A stretch of 32,980 nucleotides of DNA from Candidatus Cryosericum hinesii (GTDB lineage: Bacteria; Caldisericota; Caldisericia; Cryosericales; Cryosericaceae): the NCBI RefSeq assembly GCF_003570985.1, contig NZ_QXIW01000032.1:10981-43960 (forward strand), given 5' to 3'. Position numbers and translations under genes: made by a program. Position 1 is the stretch's first letter. Each line of letters begins with the position of its first letter. Under the pieces are notes generated by a model. That model was not told the DNA's origin and made no database searches. It saw only the letters and a list, made by a program, of their open reading frames with translations. Of the stretch, positions 6,166 to 14,969 are shown in pieces.

Positions 6166-8049
6166 TTACGGGATATTGATAGACGGGTCGATGGTGTGCA
6201 GTGCGGCGCGCATGGCATTCACGTCATGACTGCGCGTGGCGTTCAGCAGGGCGTCGACGGCCTGACGGAGCACTGCCAGCTCCGGGATCGCCGGACACTC
6301 GACACGCATGATGCTCTCGTTGCTGGTCGGCACGACATGTTCCGTGCCCGACCACAGCTCCTCAGTCATCTTCTCGTTACCGCGGTTGCCGCTGATGACG
6401 ATACTGGCATCGCGCCCAACCTCCAACCCCGCCAGCTTGATGTAACTGCGTGCCAAGTCAAGGATCCGGATGGGCTCACCCATGCGCAGGACAAAGATGT
6501 CCCTCCCCTGTGCCAGTGCGCCGGCCTGCAGCACCAGCTGCACTGCCTCGGGAATGAGCATGAAGAAGCGTTCCATGTCGGGGTCGGTCACCCGCAGGGT
6601 GCGAGACTCCTGCAACTGCTTCTGGAAGACCTCTGTCACACTGCCCTTGCTGCCCAGCACGTTCCCGAATCGGACACTGGTCGCCCGCAGGCGCTCGCGC
6701 CCGTCGTTCACCTGGACCACGAGTTCCACGACGCGCTTGCTGGCACCCATGAAGTTGACCGGGTTCACTGCCTTGTCGGTGGAGATGTTGACAAACCGCT
6801 CGGCCCTATGCGACGCGGCCAGCCGCAGCAGGGTGCGTGTCCCTCCGACGTTGTTGAGGATAGCCTCCTCTGGGTTCTTCTCCATCAGCGGCACGTGCTT
6901 GTGCGCTGCAGCATGGAAGATGATGTCGGGACGGTACGTATCGAACAGCCAGGCCATGCGGGCCTCATCACGCATGTCCCCGATGACGGGCACGGCACAC
7001 GTCACATTCTCGAGCTGCTGCATCTCGCGGTCGATACGAAAGATGCGGTTCTCCCCCCTGCCCAGCATGATCACCTGTGACGGGTTGAGCTCAACGACCT
7101 GCCGGACGATTTCGGAGCCGATGGAACCGCCCGCGCCTGTCACGAGAATACGTTTGCCCTCCACATAGGCCCTCACCGGCCCCAGGTCCGTGGATACCGG
7201 CGTCCTGGTCAGCAGGTCCTCCAGCCGGATCCGCCGCAGGTCGTCCACGTGGATGGATCCGTTCACCAGTTCCCACATGCCTGGCAGGGTCCGTACCTGC
7301 ACATCGGTGTCGGCCAGGTTGGGCAACACGGCGCGGGTAACAGACGCAGCATGTGACGGGATGGCGATGATGGCCTGGGTGGCGCCCGTCCGCCGCGCCG
7401 CATCGGCAATCGTGGCGACAGAACCCAGCACGCGCACGCCCCGGATTGTACACCCACGCTTGGCGACATCGTCATCGATCAGCCCAACCACCCTGCCCAG
7501 CTCGGGGTGCCCCTCGAACTCGCGCAGGACTTTGTCCCCTGCATCGCCCGCCCCCACAATCAGCACGCGTGCCCCAGATGGCGTCTTCTGCACCGGCACG
7601 TCGACCCTCTCCTGCCGTGCGGTATGCTCGTACCGCCATCGTGCGACCGCCCGCACGCCTGCCATGAACAAAAAGGCCAGTACGGCAGACGCGGCAAATG
7701 CCCCCCGAGACCATTGCACTTCTCCACTCACGGCTATCAGTAACTGTAGGGTCAGAACCTTGGTGACTGCGACGACGATCGCCACACGCTCCATGTCTCG
7801 CAGGCTGGCGTACGACCACAGCGCCAGCGGCGTCTGGAGGAGCACAGACGCTGCGACGAACACCAGGTTCTCCATAAGCCCAGGGAATCTCAGGATGTAG
7901 ACTAGGGACCACGGCGCCGCACCGAAGTCGAGCCGAGCGAAAACAGCCAAGACTGTGGCGAGGTTAAGCATGGCTAGATCGACGAGAAGCTTCGCGATTG
8001 CCCGGCTCCAGTTTGGGCGCCTAGTCTTGCTCACGACCGGATGCATCAT
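6166..8049 (-). CDS. Membrane NDP-sugar 4,6-dehydratase (PglF/WbpM/CapD family)
   Basis: This enzyme family converts UDP-GlcNAc to the 4-keto-6-deoxy sugar, the entry to bacillosamine, FucNAc and QuiNAc derivatives. About 627 residues fit the long membrane-bound members. There are four N-terminal helices (roughly residues 17-135). A first Rossmann-like domain has LIVGAGDAGDKVL (about 163-175). The catalytic SDR domain has LVTGAGGSIGSEI (about 302-314), then FHAAAHKHVPLME and STDKAVNPVNFMGASKR (about 423-439). The usual SDR Tyr is replaced by Met in MGASK, as in PglF/WbpM, pointing to the non-inverting reaction. The start at 8049 overlaps the upstream aminotransferase stop as ATGA and has an AGGAAG ribosome site. 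An in-frame ATG at 8094 is less likely. It is the last gene of the long operon. Confidence 0.93.
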   Translation of the reverse strand: MMHPVVSKTRRPNWSRAIAKLLVDLAMLNLATVLAVFARLDFGAAPWSLVYILRFPGLMENLVFVAASVLLQTPLALWSYASLRDMERVAIVVAVTKVLTLQLLIAVSGEVQWSRGAFAASAVLAFLFMAGVRAVARWRYEHTARQERVDVPVQKTPSGARVLIVGAGDAGDKVLREFEGHPELGRVVGLIDDDVAKRGCTIRGVRVLGSVATIADAARRTGATQAIIAIPSHAASVTRAVLPNLADTDVQVRTLPGMWELVNGSIHVDDLRRIRLEDLLTRTPVSTDLGPVRAYVEGKRILVTGAGGSIGSEIVRQVVELNPSQVIMLGRGENRIFRIDREMQQLENVTCAVPVIGDMRDEARMAWLFDTYRPDIIFHAAAHKHVPLMEKNPEEAILNNVGGTRTLLRLAASHRAERFVNISTDKAVNPVNFMGASKRVVELVVQVNDGRERLRATSVRFGNVLGSKGSVTEVFQKQLQESRTLRVTDPDMERFFMLIPEAVQLVLQAGALAQGRDIFVLRMGEPIRILDLARSYIKLAGLEVGRDASIVISGNRGNEKMTEELWSGTEHVVPTSNESIMRVECPAIPELAVLRQAVDALLNATRSHDVNAMRAALHTIDPSINIP

Positions 8050-9188
8050 CGCGCTATCTTCCTGACCCGCGTCGTCAATCCATCTTTCAAGCATGTCACG
8101 ACCTTTTGCTGCTGTTCGGGCGTGATCATCGTGAAGAACGGCAGGGCGATGGTCCGTGCGGAAACGTGTTCCGTAATCGGGAAGTCGCCCGGCTTGTACC
8201 CAAACTCCCGCACATAGAACGGCTGCAGATGGATAGGCGTGAAGTAAGGCCGGCTCTGGATACCATGGTCCGCCAACCAGCCGATGAGCCAGTCGCGGTC
8301 AACCCGTGTGAACTGGTCGGCAAGACGGATCACGTACACGAACCAGCTCATCCTTGTCACGTCCGGCAGGATCGTCTGCGTGATAACTTCCGGCACATCC
8401 TTCAGCAGAGCATTGTATCGTTCGGCTGCCTGTCCCCTCAGTTCAATAATGTTGTCCAACCGCCGCAACTGAGACGTTCCCAGCGCACAGCTGATATCCG
8501 AGATGCGATAGTTGTACCCAAGGCGCTCGTGTCCCAACCATTCGCCGGTCTCTCCTCGTCCCTGGTTGCGCATGCTGCGACACAGCGCGGCTATCTCGTC
8601 AGACTGCGTGACGACACATCCGCCCTCGCCCGTCGTGATCTGTTTGTTGGGGTAGAACGCGAACGCCCCGGCAGCGCCCCACCCGCCACAGCGCCGACCC
8701 TTCCACTCGGATCCAAGAGCTTCACACGAGTCCTCTATCAGCTGCAGGTTGTGCTGACGCGCGATGTCCTCGATTGCATCCAGTTCGGCCGGCTGGCCAA
8801 ATGCGTCTACGGCCAGAACAGCCTTGGTCCGTTCGGTCACTGCCGCGGCTATGCGTGCAGGATCGATGTTGTACGTGTTCGGCCGGATGTCCACGAAGAC
8901 CGGCCTCACCCGTTCAAATAGCAGGCAGTTGGAGGAAGCGATGAAGCTGAACGGCGTCGTGATGACCTCGTCACCCTCCTTCAGTCCCAGCGACCGCACG
9001 ATGAGGTGCAGCGCCGACGTCCCGCTGTTCACGGCGACACCGTGCGCGACTTCCGCCACATGCGCCAATCCCTCCTCGAACTCCGGCAGGCGTGGCCCCA
9101 AGCTCAGGTGGTTACTTCTGAGGACCTCAAGGACAGCCTGTTCATCACTCGAGTCAACCCACTGAGAAGACAGCGGAACATTCATCAT
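8046..9188 (-). CDS. DegT/DnrJ/EryC1-family sugar aminotransferase
   Basis: This PLP enzyme of about 380 residues transfers an amino group from glutamate to a keto-sugar nucleotide. Visible family marks are VNSGTSALHL, TTPFSFIAS, LIEDSCEALGS with the PLP-ring Asp, FAFYPNKQITTGEGG with the Schiff-base Lys (about K182), and NYRISDISCALG. The gene directly precedes and is coupled to the 4,6-dehydratase, so the natural substrate is the 4-keto sugar made by that enzyme, giving a UDP-4-amino-4,6-dideoxy sugar (PglE-like). A perosamine-type substrate cannot be excluded from sequence alone. The start is taken at the ATGATG (9188), because the GGAG ribosome site lies inside the longer reading from 9212. 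It overlaps the next stop/start as ATGA. Confidence 0.9.
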   Translation of the reverse strand: MMNVPLSSQWVDSSDEQAVLEVLRSNHLSLGPRLPEFEEGLAHVAEVAHGVAVNSGTSALHLIVRSLGLKEGDEVITTPFSFIASSNCLLFERVRPVFVDIRPNTYNIDPARIAAAVTERTKAVLAVDAFGQPAELDAIEDIARQHNLQLIEDSCEALGSEWKGRRCGGWGAAGAFAFYPNKQITTGEGGCVVTQSDEIAALCRSMRNQGRGETGEWLGHERLGYNYRISDISCALGTSQLRRLDNIIELRGQAAERYNALLKDVPEVITQTILPDVTRMSWFVYVIRLADQFTRVDRDWLIGWLADHGIQSRPYFTPIHLQPFYVREFGYKPGDFPITEHVSARTIALPFFTMITPEQQQKVVTCLKDGLTTRVRKIAR

Positions 9189-9193
9189 AACGT

Positions 9194-9430
9194 CTATTCT
9201 CCTTTCCGCCATGCTCGAGCAGGCCCGCCAGCGGCGGCGATTGCCTCAGGTGCATCATACACAATAGCACTCAATGCTCCATCACTCATTCGCCCACGTC
9301 CTGGCCGCAGTGCCCTGACAGCCAACTCGCCAGCGCCCAAGAATGCGCTGTCCCAAATGTGAACGTTGCCACCGGCCTGACAACGGAGGGCCGTAGCGAA
9401 GGGCTCGCGCGTCACAAGCAAGGAGGCCAT
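9194..9430 (-). CDS. Small protein of unknown function, coupled to the PaaK-like gene
   Basis: The ATG at 9430 shares a base with the stop of the upstream ligase gene (TGATG), and the TAG falls in the ribosome site of the next aminotransferase gene, so the frame exactly fills the gap. The 78-residue product starts MASLLVTREPFATALRC and ends GGPARAWRKGE. It shows no signal peptide or membrane helix, and I do not recognise a family. Codon choice resembles the neighbours. It could be a genuine small partner or the remnant of a longer protein. Confidence 0.5.
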   Translation of the reverse strand: MASLLVTREPFATALRCQAGGNVHIWDSAFLGAGELAVRALRPGRGRMSDGALSAIVYDAPEAIAAAGGPARAWRKGE

Positions 9431-10791
9431 CAATCATGGGCACTCGCATGGGCTGGCTCCTCATCAAAACGTACGATGCAGAAGGGCACCTTTCCGGACG
9501 GGAAGGCTTCAACTTGGTCTACAAACGCGAACTCGATTACCGTAGCCGAACCGAGCACGGCCAACATATCATGGCGAAAACCGTCGAGAGACAGACGTAT
9601 TCTGGGTTCCTCCGGGCTGAGTCCAGGCCACAACTTCAGGCGAATCGTGTACTTCTCCAGGCCTCGCTGGACGATCTGATATTGGCTGATGAACCCTTTG
9701 TTCTGGACAACATCAATGAGATGTGTGAAGAGCAATGGGCTGAAACGGCTCCCGTCTGGACCCCTGAGCATGGTCAACTCTCTTCCATCCACTGATTCCA
9801 GGCGCTGCCAGCCATGCTGTGGGTAGAGAGACTCCGCACTATCGATCGTCGCGTAGTCTCCAGTGTCGTAGCGGATGAGCGGCATGCTCAGGTTGTTGAG
9901 CACGGTTACGAGGATCCGCCCGGTACCATGTGCGATACGTTGACCATCAGCATCGACAACTTCCACAATGTGCGTTGATGGGTTCACATAGAGAGCATCA
10001 GCGCCACGCGCGCACGCAATGCAACCTGCTTCGTCAGACGCATATCGGTTGAAGACCGGGCAGCCGAAAGCACGCTCTATGTTCCTCCGCCAGTCTGGAA
10101 AGAGCGTGCCTGCCGCCGTAACAACACCTCGGGGAGTATAGCTGAGCCGTCGACCACTAATGTTGATATACTCGGCCAGTGATTCAGCAGCGTTCACATA
10201 TGACAAGATGATCTCCGGCCTCGTGCGGTCGATGACATCAACGTAACGGTCGAAATCCCCTGCTCTGAGCGCGTTTGCGTCCAGTTGAGGCTGCCCATAG
10301 AGCCAGTTCAAGAGGCGCCGCTTGACCGTCGGGTGGTCTCCCAGCACCTCAGCATACGATCCCCAGATCTTCTGGATGCGATCGGTTGGCTTCCATCCCA
10401 CCCATTTGAAGAAAAGGTAACTACCTGCGGAATTGGCTGCACCGTATCGTGAGTCCTGTAACACATGCAGCAGGACTCCCGTCGAACCGCCGGTGCACTT
10501 CCAGTGAACAGATCTGGGCAACACATCACTTGTGTACTTGCCCGGATCGTTGATGAGGTCTTCACGTTTCATGATGGGCAGCGTTTCGAGCAAATCAAGT
10601 ATGTCGAGAGAGTGGCTGTGCTCCAGCGCGCGATGTGCAGGAACGTGAAGTTGGCTCCACGTAAGAAGCTCCTCCAACCTTGGAGCGGCAATTTCACGCC
10701 ACGACAAATCCTGAGAGGATTCCATTTGGCGCAAATCTCTCCACATTGCACCGTTCCGCACGTGATCTATAACATACCATAGACTGATCAT
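9430..10791 (-). CDS. PaaK/CapK-like adenylate-forming enzyme
   Basis: This 453-residue protein has the phenylacetate-CoA ligase-like fold of the ANL superfamily, which activates a carboxylic acid as an acyl-adenylate. Visible motifs are KCTGGSTGVL (about 98-107, the P-loop-like A3 motif), FNRYASDEAGCIA, PLIRYDTGDYA (conserved Asp that binds ribose) and the C-terminal FPSGKVPF with the catalytic-type Lys. CapK-type members occur in capsule and O-antigen loci, where the activated acid is unknown in most cases. The ATG at 10791 overlaps the upstream stop as ATGA and has AGGAGG 4 bp upstream, so the longer reading from 10932 is rejected. With the coupled acyltransferase-like gene upstream it probably supplies an acyl or aminoacyl group to an amino sugar. 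Confidence 0.85.
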   Translation of the reverse strand: MISLWYVIDHVRNGAMWRDLRQMESSQDLSWREIAAPRLEELLTWSQLHVPAHRALEHSHSLDILDLLETLPIMKREDLINDPGKYTSDVLPRSVHWKCTGGSTGVLLHVLQDSRYGAANSAGSYLFFKWVGWKPTDRIQKIWGSYAEVLGDHPTVKRRLLNWLYGQPQLDANALRAGDFDRYVDVIDRTRPEIILSYVNAAESLAEYINISGRRLSYTPRGVVTAAGTLFPDWRRNIERAFGCPVFNRYASDEAGCIACARGADALYVNPSTHIVEVVDADGQRIAHGTGRILVTVLNNLSMPLIRYDTGDYATIDSAESLYPQHGWQRLESVDGRELTMLRGPDGSRFSPLLFTHLIDVVQNKGFISQYQIVQRGLEKYTIRLKLWPGLSPEEPRIRLSLDGFRHDMLAVLGSATVIEFAFVDQVEAFPSGKVPFCIVRFDEEPAHASAHD

Positions 10792-11936
10792 ATGACCTCC
10801 TGTGACCGTTCGACTGCCGAGTCGGCACGATATGCAGGGAAAAAGGATGGCTCCGGCTCCCATGTTCGGCCCATTCCCGCTTCCCACTTCTTTCTGGCAG
10901 CTACAAGCAAGTTGTACTGACTCTTGTTCCACACAACACGCCGGACCCAGAAATCCATGAGCCCGCGCGGCTCAAACGCTCTCTTGAACTGGAACAGTCC
11001 ATCATTCGCTTTGAGCCCGCCACCAACCACGAAACTCGAGTACCTTCTCTGGTGACCCCACTCAACGACCTTGTGCTTGAGCAGCTCAGCTGGACGCAAC
11101 TTGAAGTAAGCAGCGTCAGTACCACTCAGGAAAGAATATACCGTATCCGCCGACAGCAGCAGGAGTTGGGCTGAAATGACGCGCTCCTGGAGGAATACCA
11201 GTACATACTGAAGCTCTCCATAGGGCTGCAGAGAATCATGCAGATGCTGAAGCTTGTCCAGGGGAAAGAAATAGTACTCTTTGGCATGGTCACGTTTCAT
11301 TGTGTCATAGTAGATGCCGAGGAACGGTTCCAGGAAGCTTGCGCTGTTGCTGATCTCCACTCTGAGCCCGGCTCGCTCAGCGTGGCGAACGCTCTCCCGA
11401 ACCTTTGGCGCATATCTCAGCCAGCGCTCTTCCATGGGGATCCGGAGGTCCACGACGACGTTCTGCTGCTGAACGAGATGCTCGCCGTCATGGCGAGGGG
11501 CCAAGTGTTCAGTGAAGAGGTCTTCGCGCACGAATTCTGATACGACATTCATCTGAGCGAAGAACGAATGAAGAGCATACTCAAGCAACTCTTCAGCAGT
11601 TTGCCGGTCGGCATCGTCACCCTCAAATGTTGCTCCTCCGTAACCATAGGGTGAGATGACATCTACCCCGGGTGAGTTGCCCAGTTGCTGTGCGAAGGGT
11701 AGCTGAGCAAGGTCGAGCACGTTGAATGGGTATAGACTCAGCAAACGCCCTTCACAGAGGCATGCAATCGCCATCGGCCGTTCGCCAGGCGAAGACATCG
11801 CCTCAAGAAAGCCCGGATGGTCGTGTGGTCGCCGACTCTTCGATGCTGACCAGTGCGCAATCCATTCTGCTCTGTCCTCGGCAACTGCTGCGTCCAGTAG
11901 CAGCAAGACTTGACTGTCCCGTCTGATGGTTTTCAT
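10788..11936 (-). CDS. FemAB/CelD-like GNAT acyltransferase
   Basis: This 382-residue protein has the double-GNAT look of FemAB/CelD-like (Acetyltransf_6) proteins. It has an N-terminal half with YPFNVLDLAQLPF and ISPYGYGG, a linker with RWLRYAPKVRESVRHAERAG, and a C-terminal GNAT half with YVLVFLQERVISAQLLLLS, then TDAAYFKLRPAELLKHKVVE and FKRAFEPRG. Relatives move aminoacyl or acyl groups onto peptidoglycan or polysaccharide precursors. It is coupled at both ends by 4-nt overlaps, to the atypical aminotransferase and to the PaaK-like ligase. The three therefore look like one functional unit. The acyl donor could be the adenylate or thioester made by the ligase; that is inference. Confidence 0.8.
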   Translation of the reverse strand: MKTIRRDSQVLLLLDAAVAEDRAEWIAHWSASKSRRPHDHPGFLEAMSSPGERPMAIACLCEGRLLSLYPFNVLDLAQLPFAQQLGNSPGVDVISPYGYGGATFEGDDADRQTAEELLEYALHSFFAQMNVVSEFVREDLFTEHLAPRHDGEHLVQQQNVVVDLRIPMEERWLRYAPKVRESVRHAERAGLRVEISNSASFLEPFLGIYYDTMKRDHAKEYYFFPLDKLQHLHDSLQPYGELQYVLVFLQERVISAQLLLLSADTVYSFLSGTDAAYFKLRPAELLKHKVVEWGHQRRYSSFVVGGGLKANDGLFQFKRAFEPRGLMDFWVRRVVWNKSQYNLLVAARKKWEAGMGRTWEPEPSFFPAYRADSAVERSQEVI

Positions 11937-13066
11937 GCTACGCCGTCATCTCTGGAACGCGGACGACTTCCATCCCACTCCGTCATGAGAGTCACAACCC
12001 TCTCCATGTCATTCCTCGTGTATCGTTGGTCACATGGCAGCGTCAGCATTGTCGCCGACACTGACTGTGACCCCGGGAAACCAGTTGCGACGTCAGTGGG
12101 GAGCTGCCAGTGAATCGGACAGTAGACACCGTGACTCGTCAGAAAGATTCTCAAGTCATCGCGGCGTGGCAAAACGATTGGGCATCCGAGTGGGCAGACA
12201 CCTTGTGGAAGTGTTTCTTGGAATAGATGCAGGGATTGCAACCGAGAGATGCCTGATGCAAGAGCGGCATAGTTAGCTCTGCGGGCAGACACAATGGCCA
12301 CCGTATCCAGTTGACCCCACATGGTGCACGAGACTCGCGACATGGGTACAGCCGCAGTGCAGCCGTCAGCTATATCCTCCGCCATTCCAAACAGTGTGTG
12401 GTATCCGTCTTTCTGTGACAGGATGCCATCACAGTAGAGTCCCTTCATTAGACCTGCCACAAGTCGAGCACGACCGAATCCTCCGTCAGTCGAGTCGGCA
12501 TCCAGTGGCATCGAAAATCGGGAACCCCTCTTCCAAACGAGTCCTCCATCCGGCAAGCCTGCCCACTTCCTGAGACTGGCTACTGTGTAGTTGCTACAGG
12601 GTATCTCGTCCGGTGCTATGTTGAAGAGACTGTGGGTCATGTCCAAGATAGTGACCGCCCCACGGTTATGTTGCTGCTGTGCGAGATCCTGTGCTGTTGC
12701 CGATACAGGGAATCCGAAGTAGTTGACGTACAGAACAACGCTGCCATGGCCGACTGCCAAAGCCCAGAGGCCGTCCACCGGAGCCAGATGGCCATCAACC
12801 GGGTAGTAGTGCACCTCGAGTCCCGATTGTCGGAAGGGCTGCACCATCGATGCACACAAGTATGAGGGTAGCCAGGCATCCATCAGTTTCGCCCCGTAAC
12901 GGGCGTCTCTCAGGGCTGTCAGCAGCGCTGCCTGGCCATTCTGCACGAGGCGACACTCGCCAGGCGGTAATCGCCACGACTGCGCCGACAACAGGTCGCA
13001 CTCTTCCGGGTGTGCCAGAGAACTGTCTCGGAGCTCGAATTCGCCGCCTACTTCCCATTGCATCAC
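11933..13066 (-). CDS. Atypical DegT-like PLP-dependent protein
   Basis: This protein of about 377 residues has a weak but recognisable fold-type I aminotransferase layout. LVQNGQAALLTALRDA corresponds to the PLP-phosphate loop, and DAWLPSYLCASMVQPFRQSG to the loop after it. TILDMTHSLF carries the ring-nitrogen Asp (about D142), and YTVASLRKWAGLPDGG the presumptive Schiff-base Lys (about K167). It lacks the usual SGTSAL and second-domain motifs of the two other aminotransferases in this window, so it belongs to a distant subgroup. The start is GTG 13066 or ATG 13063, behind a GGGGAGGA ribosome site. Coupling to the FemAB-like and PaaK-like genes suggests that it makes the amino compound or amino sugar that they join. 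The exact reaction is unknown. Confidence 0.72.
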   Translation of the reverse strand: MMQWEVGGEFELRDSSLAHPEECDLLSAQSWRLPPGECRLVQNGQAALLTALRDARYGAKLMDAWLPSYLCASMVQPFRQSGLEVHYYPVDGHLAPVDGLWALAVGHGSVVLYVNYFGFPVSATAQDLAQQQHNRGAVTILDMTHSLFNIAPDEIPCSNYTVASLRKWAGLPDGGLVWKRGSRFSMPLDADSTDGGFGRARLVAGLMKGLYCDGILSQKDGYHTLFGMAEDIADGCTAAVPMSRVSCTMWGQLDTVAIVSARRANYAALASGISRLQSLHLFQETLPQGVCPLGCPIVLPRRDDLRIFLTSHGVYCPIHWQLPTDVATGFPGSQSVSATMLTLPCDQRYTRNDMERVVTLMTEWDGSRPRSRDDGVA

Positions 13067-13070
13067 GTGT

Positions 13071-13223
13071 TCAGTCCTCCCCGTAACCTGTCTGTGTCAC
13101 CAGATCCTTGTACTTGTTGGCCAATATCGCGACGTACACCCAATCCTCGTGCAGATCTCTGAGAAAAACAAGATCCTCTTCCTCAATGGCGCGAAGGCAA
13201 ATAAGCTTACCCTCAATGCTCAT
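13071..13223 (-). CDS. Truncated GNAT-like N-terminal fragment
   Basis: The 50-residue product begins MSIEGKLICLRAIEEEDLVF and continues LRDLHEDWVY. This is the usual first strand and helix of RimJ/RimL-type GNAT acetyltransferases, but it stops before any acetyl-CoA-binding motif. The ATG at 13223 is preferred because AGGGAG lies 9 bp upstream; upstream in-frame ATGs overlap that site. It ends 5 bp before the next gene. It may be a remnant of the acetyltransferase that once acted on the 4-amino sugar, or a short functional protein. No continuation is found in another frame downstream. Confidence 0.55.
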   Translation of the reverse strand: MSIEGKLICLRAIEEEDLVFLRDLHEDWVYVAILANKYKDLVTQTGYGED

Positions 13224-13315
13224 TGCCATCATCTCCCTAAAGAGTAGTTTGGGCCTTTGTTCTTCCACCGAGTGCACCTGTGATCGCTACCCCAAACCTG
13301 GTCCAGCAGGTGAGG

Positions 13316-13897
13316 CTACGGCTCAGTGATGTCAGGCGGCCTTTCCAAGCCACGTTGTCGCAACACCTGACCAATCGTCATGAATAGTATACGGACATCC
13401 AGCCACGGTGTCCAATGGTCAATATACCAGGCATCCAGCTTGAAGCGCTCGGTCCACGATATGCTATTGCGTCCGTTGACCTGCGCCCACCCCGTAATCC
13501 CCGGTCTCACTTCCAGCCTGCGTCGCTGAAACTCATCGTAGTTGGCGACCTCTTGAGACAGTTGCGGTCTTGGTCCCACCAAGCTCATTTCACCCTTCAG
13601 AACATTAACAAACTCGGGCAGCTCATCCAGGCTGGTCCTGCGCAAGAACCTCCCAACAGGCGTCACGTATGGATTGTCCGCAGCGATATACTCCCCATGA
13701 ATCCGCTGCTCCGCGTCACGGGTCATCGACCGGAACTTGATGATGTGAAACGATCGTCCATGCAAACCAGCTCGTTCCTGCAGAAAGAACACTGGACGCC
13801 CGGTGTTAACAAGAATTGCCATCGCAACCAACAACAGCAGAGGACTGAAGACAGTCAGTGCAATGAGGGCGCAAACAGTGTCAAAAGCTCTCTTCAT
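13316..13897 (-). CDS. Initiating sugar-1-phosphate transferase (monotopic PGT, PglC-like)
   Basis: This 193-residue protein is the minimal catalytic form of the bacterial sugar transferase family. It has an N-terminal re-entrant hydrophobic helix (about 8-30), the [19 protein letters not shown] region, the catalytic Asp-Glu pair in SLDELPEF (D91-E92), [11 protein letters not shown] (103-112) and [14 protein letters not shown]. Such enzymes transfer a sugar phosphate from UDP-sugar to undecaprenyl phosphate, starting the repeat unit on the inner membrane face. The short PglC-like form prefers UDP-diNAcBac-type substrates. That fits the PglF-like and PglE-like genes of the same locus, though the specificity is inferred. 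A 154-bp gap precedes it and a 92-bp gap follows, with nothing recognisable in either. Confidence 0.93.
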   Translation of the reverse strand: MKRAFDTVCALIALTVFSPLLLLVAMAILVNTGRPVFFLQERAGLHGRSFHIIKFRSMTRDAEQRIHGEYIAADNPYVTPVGRFLRRTSLDELPEFVNVLKGEMSLVGPRPQLSQEVANYDEFQRRRLEVRPGITGWAQVNGRNSISWTERFKLDAWYIDHWTPWLDVRILFMTIGQVLRQRGLERPPDITEP

Positions 13898-14051
13898 GGC
13901 AATAGACCCGTGCTACCGTCAGTGTTTTGTTGCAGCACATGAAGAGTCTTAGGTGGCGCACTAGACGACACTCCGCTTCCTTGCAAGTGAAACATCCAAA
14001 AAATAGTGGCTCCGCGCCGGGCGTATAGAGAGTCCGTGGAATAATCCCCAC

Positions 14052-14969
14052 CTAGAGACATGTTCTCACCCACGCCAGCGTCCGAGCGAGGCCGTCTGCC
14101 AGCGACACCGAGGGCTTCCATCCCAGTTCATGCCGCGCCTTTTCTGCATTCAGCGCAATTCTCCGTACCTCGCCTGCACGGGCCGGCGCATACTCCCGAG
14201 CAACAGGATGGCCAACAACACGCTCGAAGGCAGCCAGGAGCTGATTCAGGGACGTTTCGACCCCCGTACCAATGTTGAGCGTGTCCAGAGGCCCCCGCAT
14301 CGCAAGCATGTTGGCCTGTGCGACGTCGTCGACAAAGACAAAGTCACGTGTCTGCTCCCCGTCACCATACACGATACATGATTGACCGAGCAGGATATGC
14401 CGCGCGAAGATGCCGACAACGCCTCCCTCTCCTGTGGGATCCTGCCTCGGTCCGTAGACGTTGGCGTACCGCAGGATCACCGTTTCCAGCCCGCAGACGC
14501 GATGGAAATACCCGATGTACTGCTCCGCACAGTACTTTGATACACCGTAGGGGGACAGAGGCTGGATGACGGACTGCTCGCCAGCCGGCAACGTTGAGGG
14601 TTCGCCGTACAGCGCTCCGCCCGTCGACGACATGACAAACCGTCGTACATGCGCCTGGACACATGCGTTGAGCACGTTGATGGTGCCCCCAACATTGACC
14701 TGCGCGTCAAGCCCCGGGTCGCGGACCGCTCTGCGAACGTCGATCTGGGCGGCCAGGTGAAAGACGTAGTCGACGCTGCCGGACACTGCTGTGCCTACGG
14801 CCTGCTTGTCGCGCACATCACCCACAGTCAGGGCGATCCCAGCCTCAACATTATCGCGCTTCCCCGAGCTCAGGTCATCAAACACCGTAGCTGTGCAGCC
14901 CCGTGCCGCCAAGGCATCAACAATATGCGAACCAATGAACCCTGCACCGCCTACCACCATTGCGTTCAC
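14052..14969 (-). CDS. NAD-dependent sugar-nucleotide epimerase (GalE-like SDR)
   Basis: This is a 305-residue extended short-chain dehydrogenase. It has the GGAGFIGSHI nucleotide-binding loop (7-16), DDLSSGKRDN (31-40), HLAAQIDVRRAV, SSTGGALYGEP (114-124) and the catalytic SPYGVSKY (Y141, K145). The NVYGPRQDPTGEGGVVGIF stretch is typical of UDP-glucose or UDP-GlcNAc 4-epimerases and related UDP-sugar enzymes. It probably supplies the galacto-configured precursor for the repeat unit. The GTG start at 14969 overlaps the stop of the upstream glycosyltransferase gene (GTGA) and has AGGAGG 8 bp before it. Confidence 0.9.
   Translation of the reverse strand: MNAMVVGGAGFIGSHIVDALAARGCTATVFDDLSSGKRDNVEAGIALTVGDVRDKQAVGTAVSGSVDYVFHLAAQIDVRRAVRDPGLDAQVNVGGTINVLNACVQAHVRRFVMSSTGGALYGEPSTLPAGEQSVIQPLSPYGVSKYCAEQYIGYFHRVCGLETVILRYANVYGPRQDPTGEGGVVGIFARHILLGQSCIVYGDGEQTRDFVFVDDVAQANMLAMRGPLDTLNIGTGVETSLNQLLAAFERVVGHPVAREYAPARAGEVRRIALNAEKARHELGWKPSVSLADGLARTLAWVRTCL

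Noticed and set aside
6082-7080. A 332-codon plus-strand frame with many His/Gln residues
   Set aside because: It is antisense to the 4,6-dehydratase gene and its composition reflects the complementary strand.
8050-8094. Longer N-terminus for the 4,6-dehydratase
   Set aside because: It would overlap the aminotransferase by 49 bp, whereas the ATG at 8049 gives the ATGA junction and ribosome site used throughout the operon.
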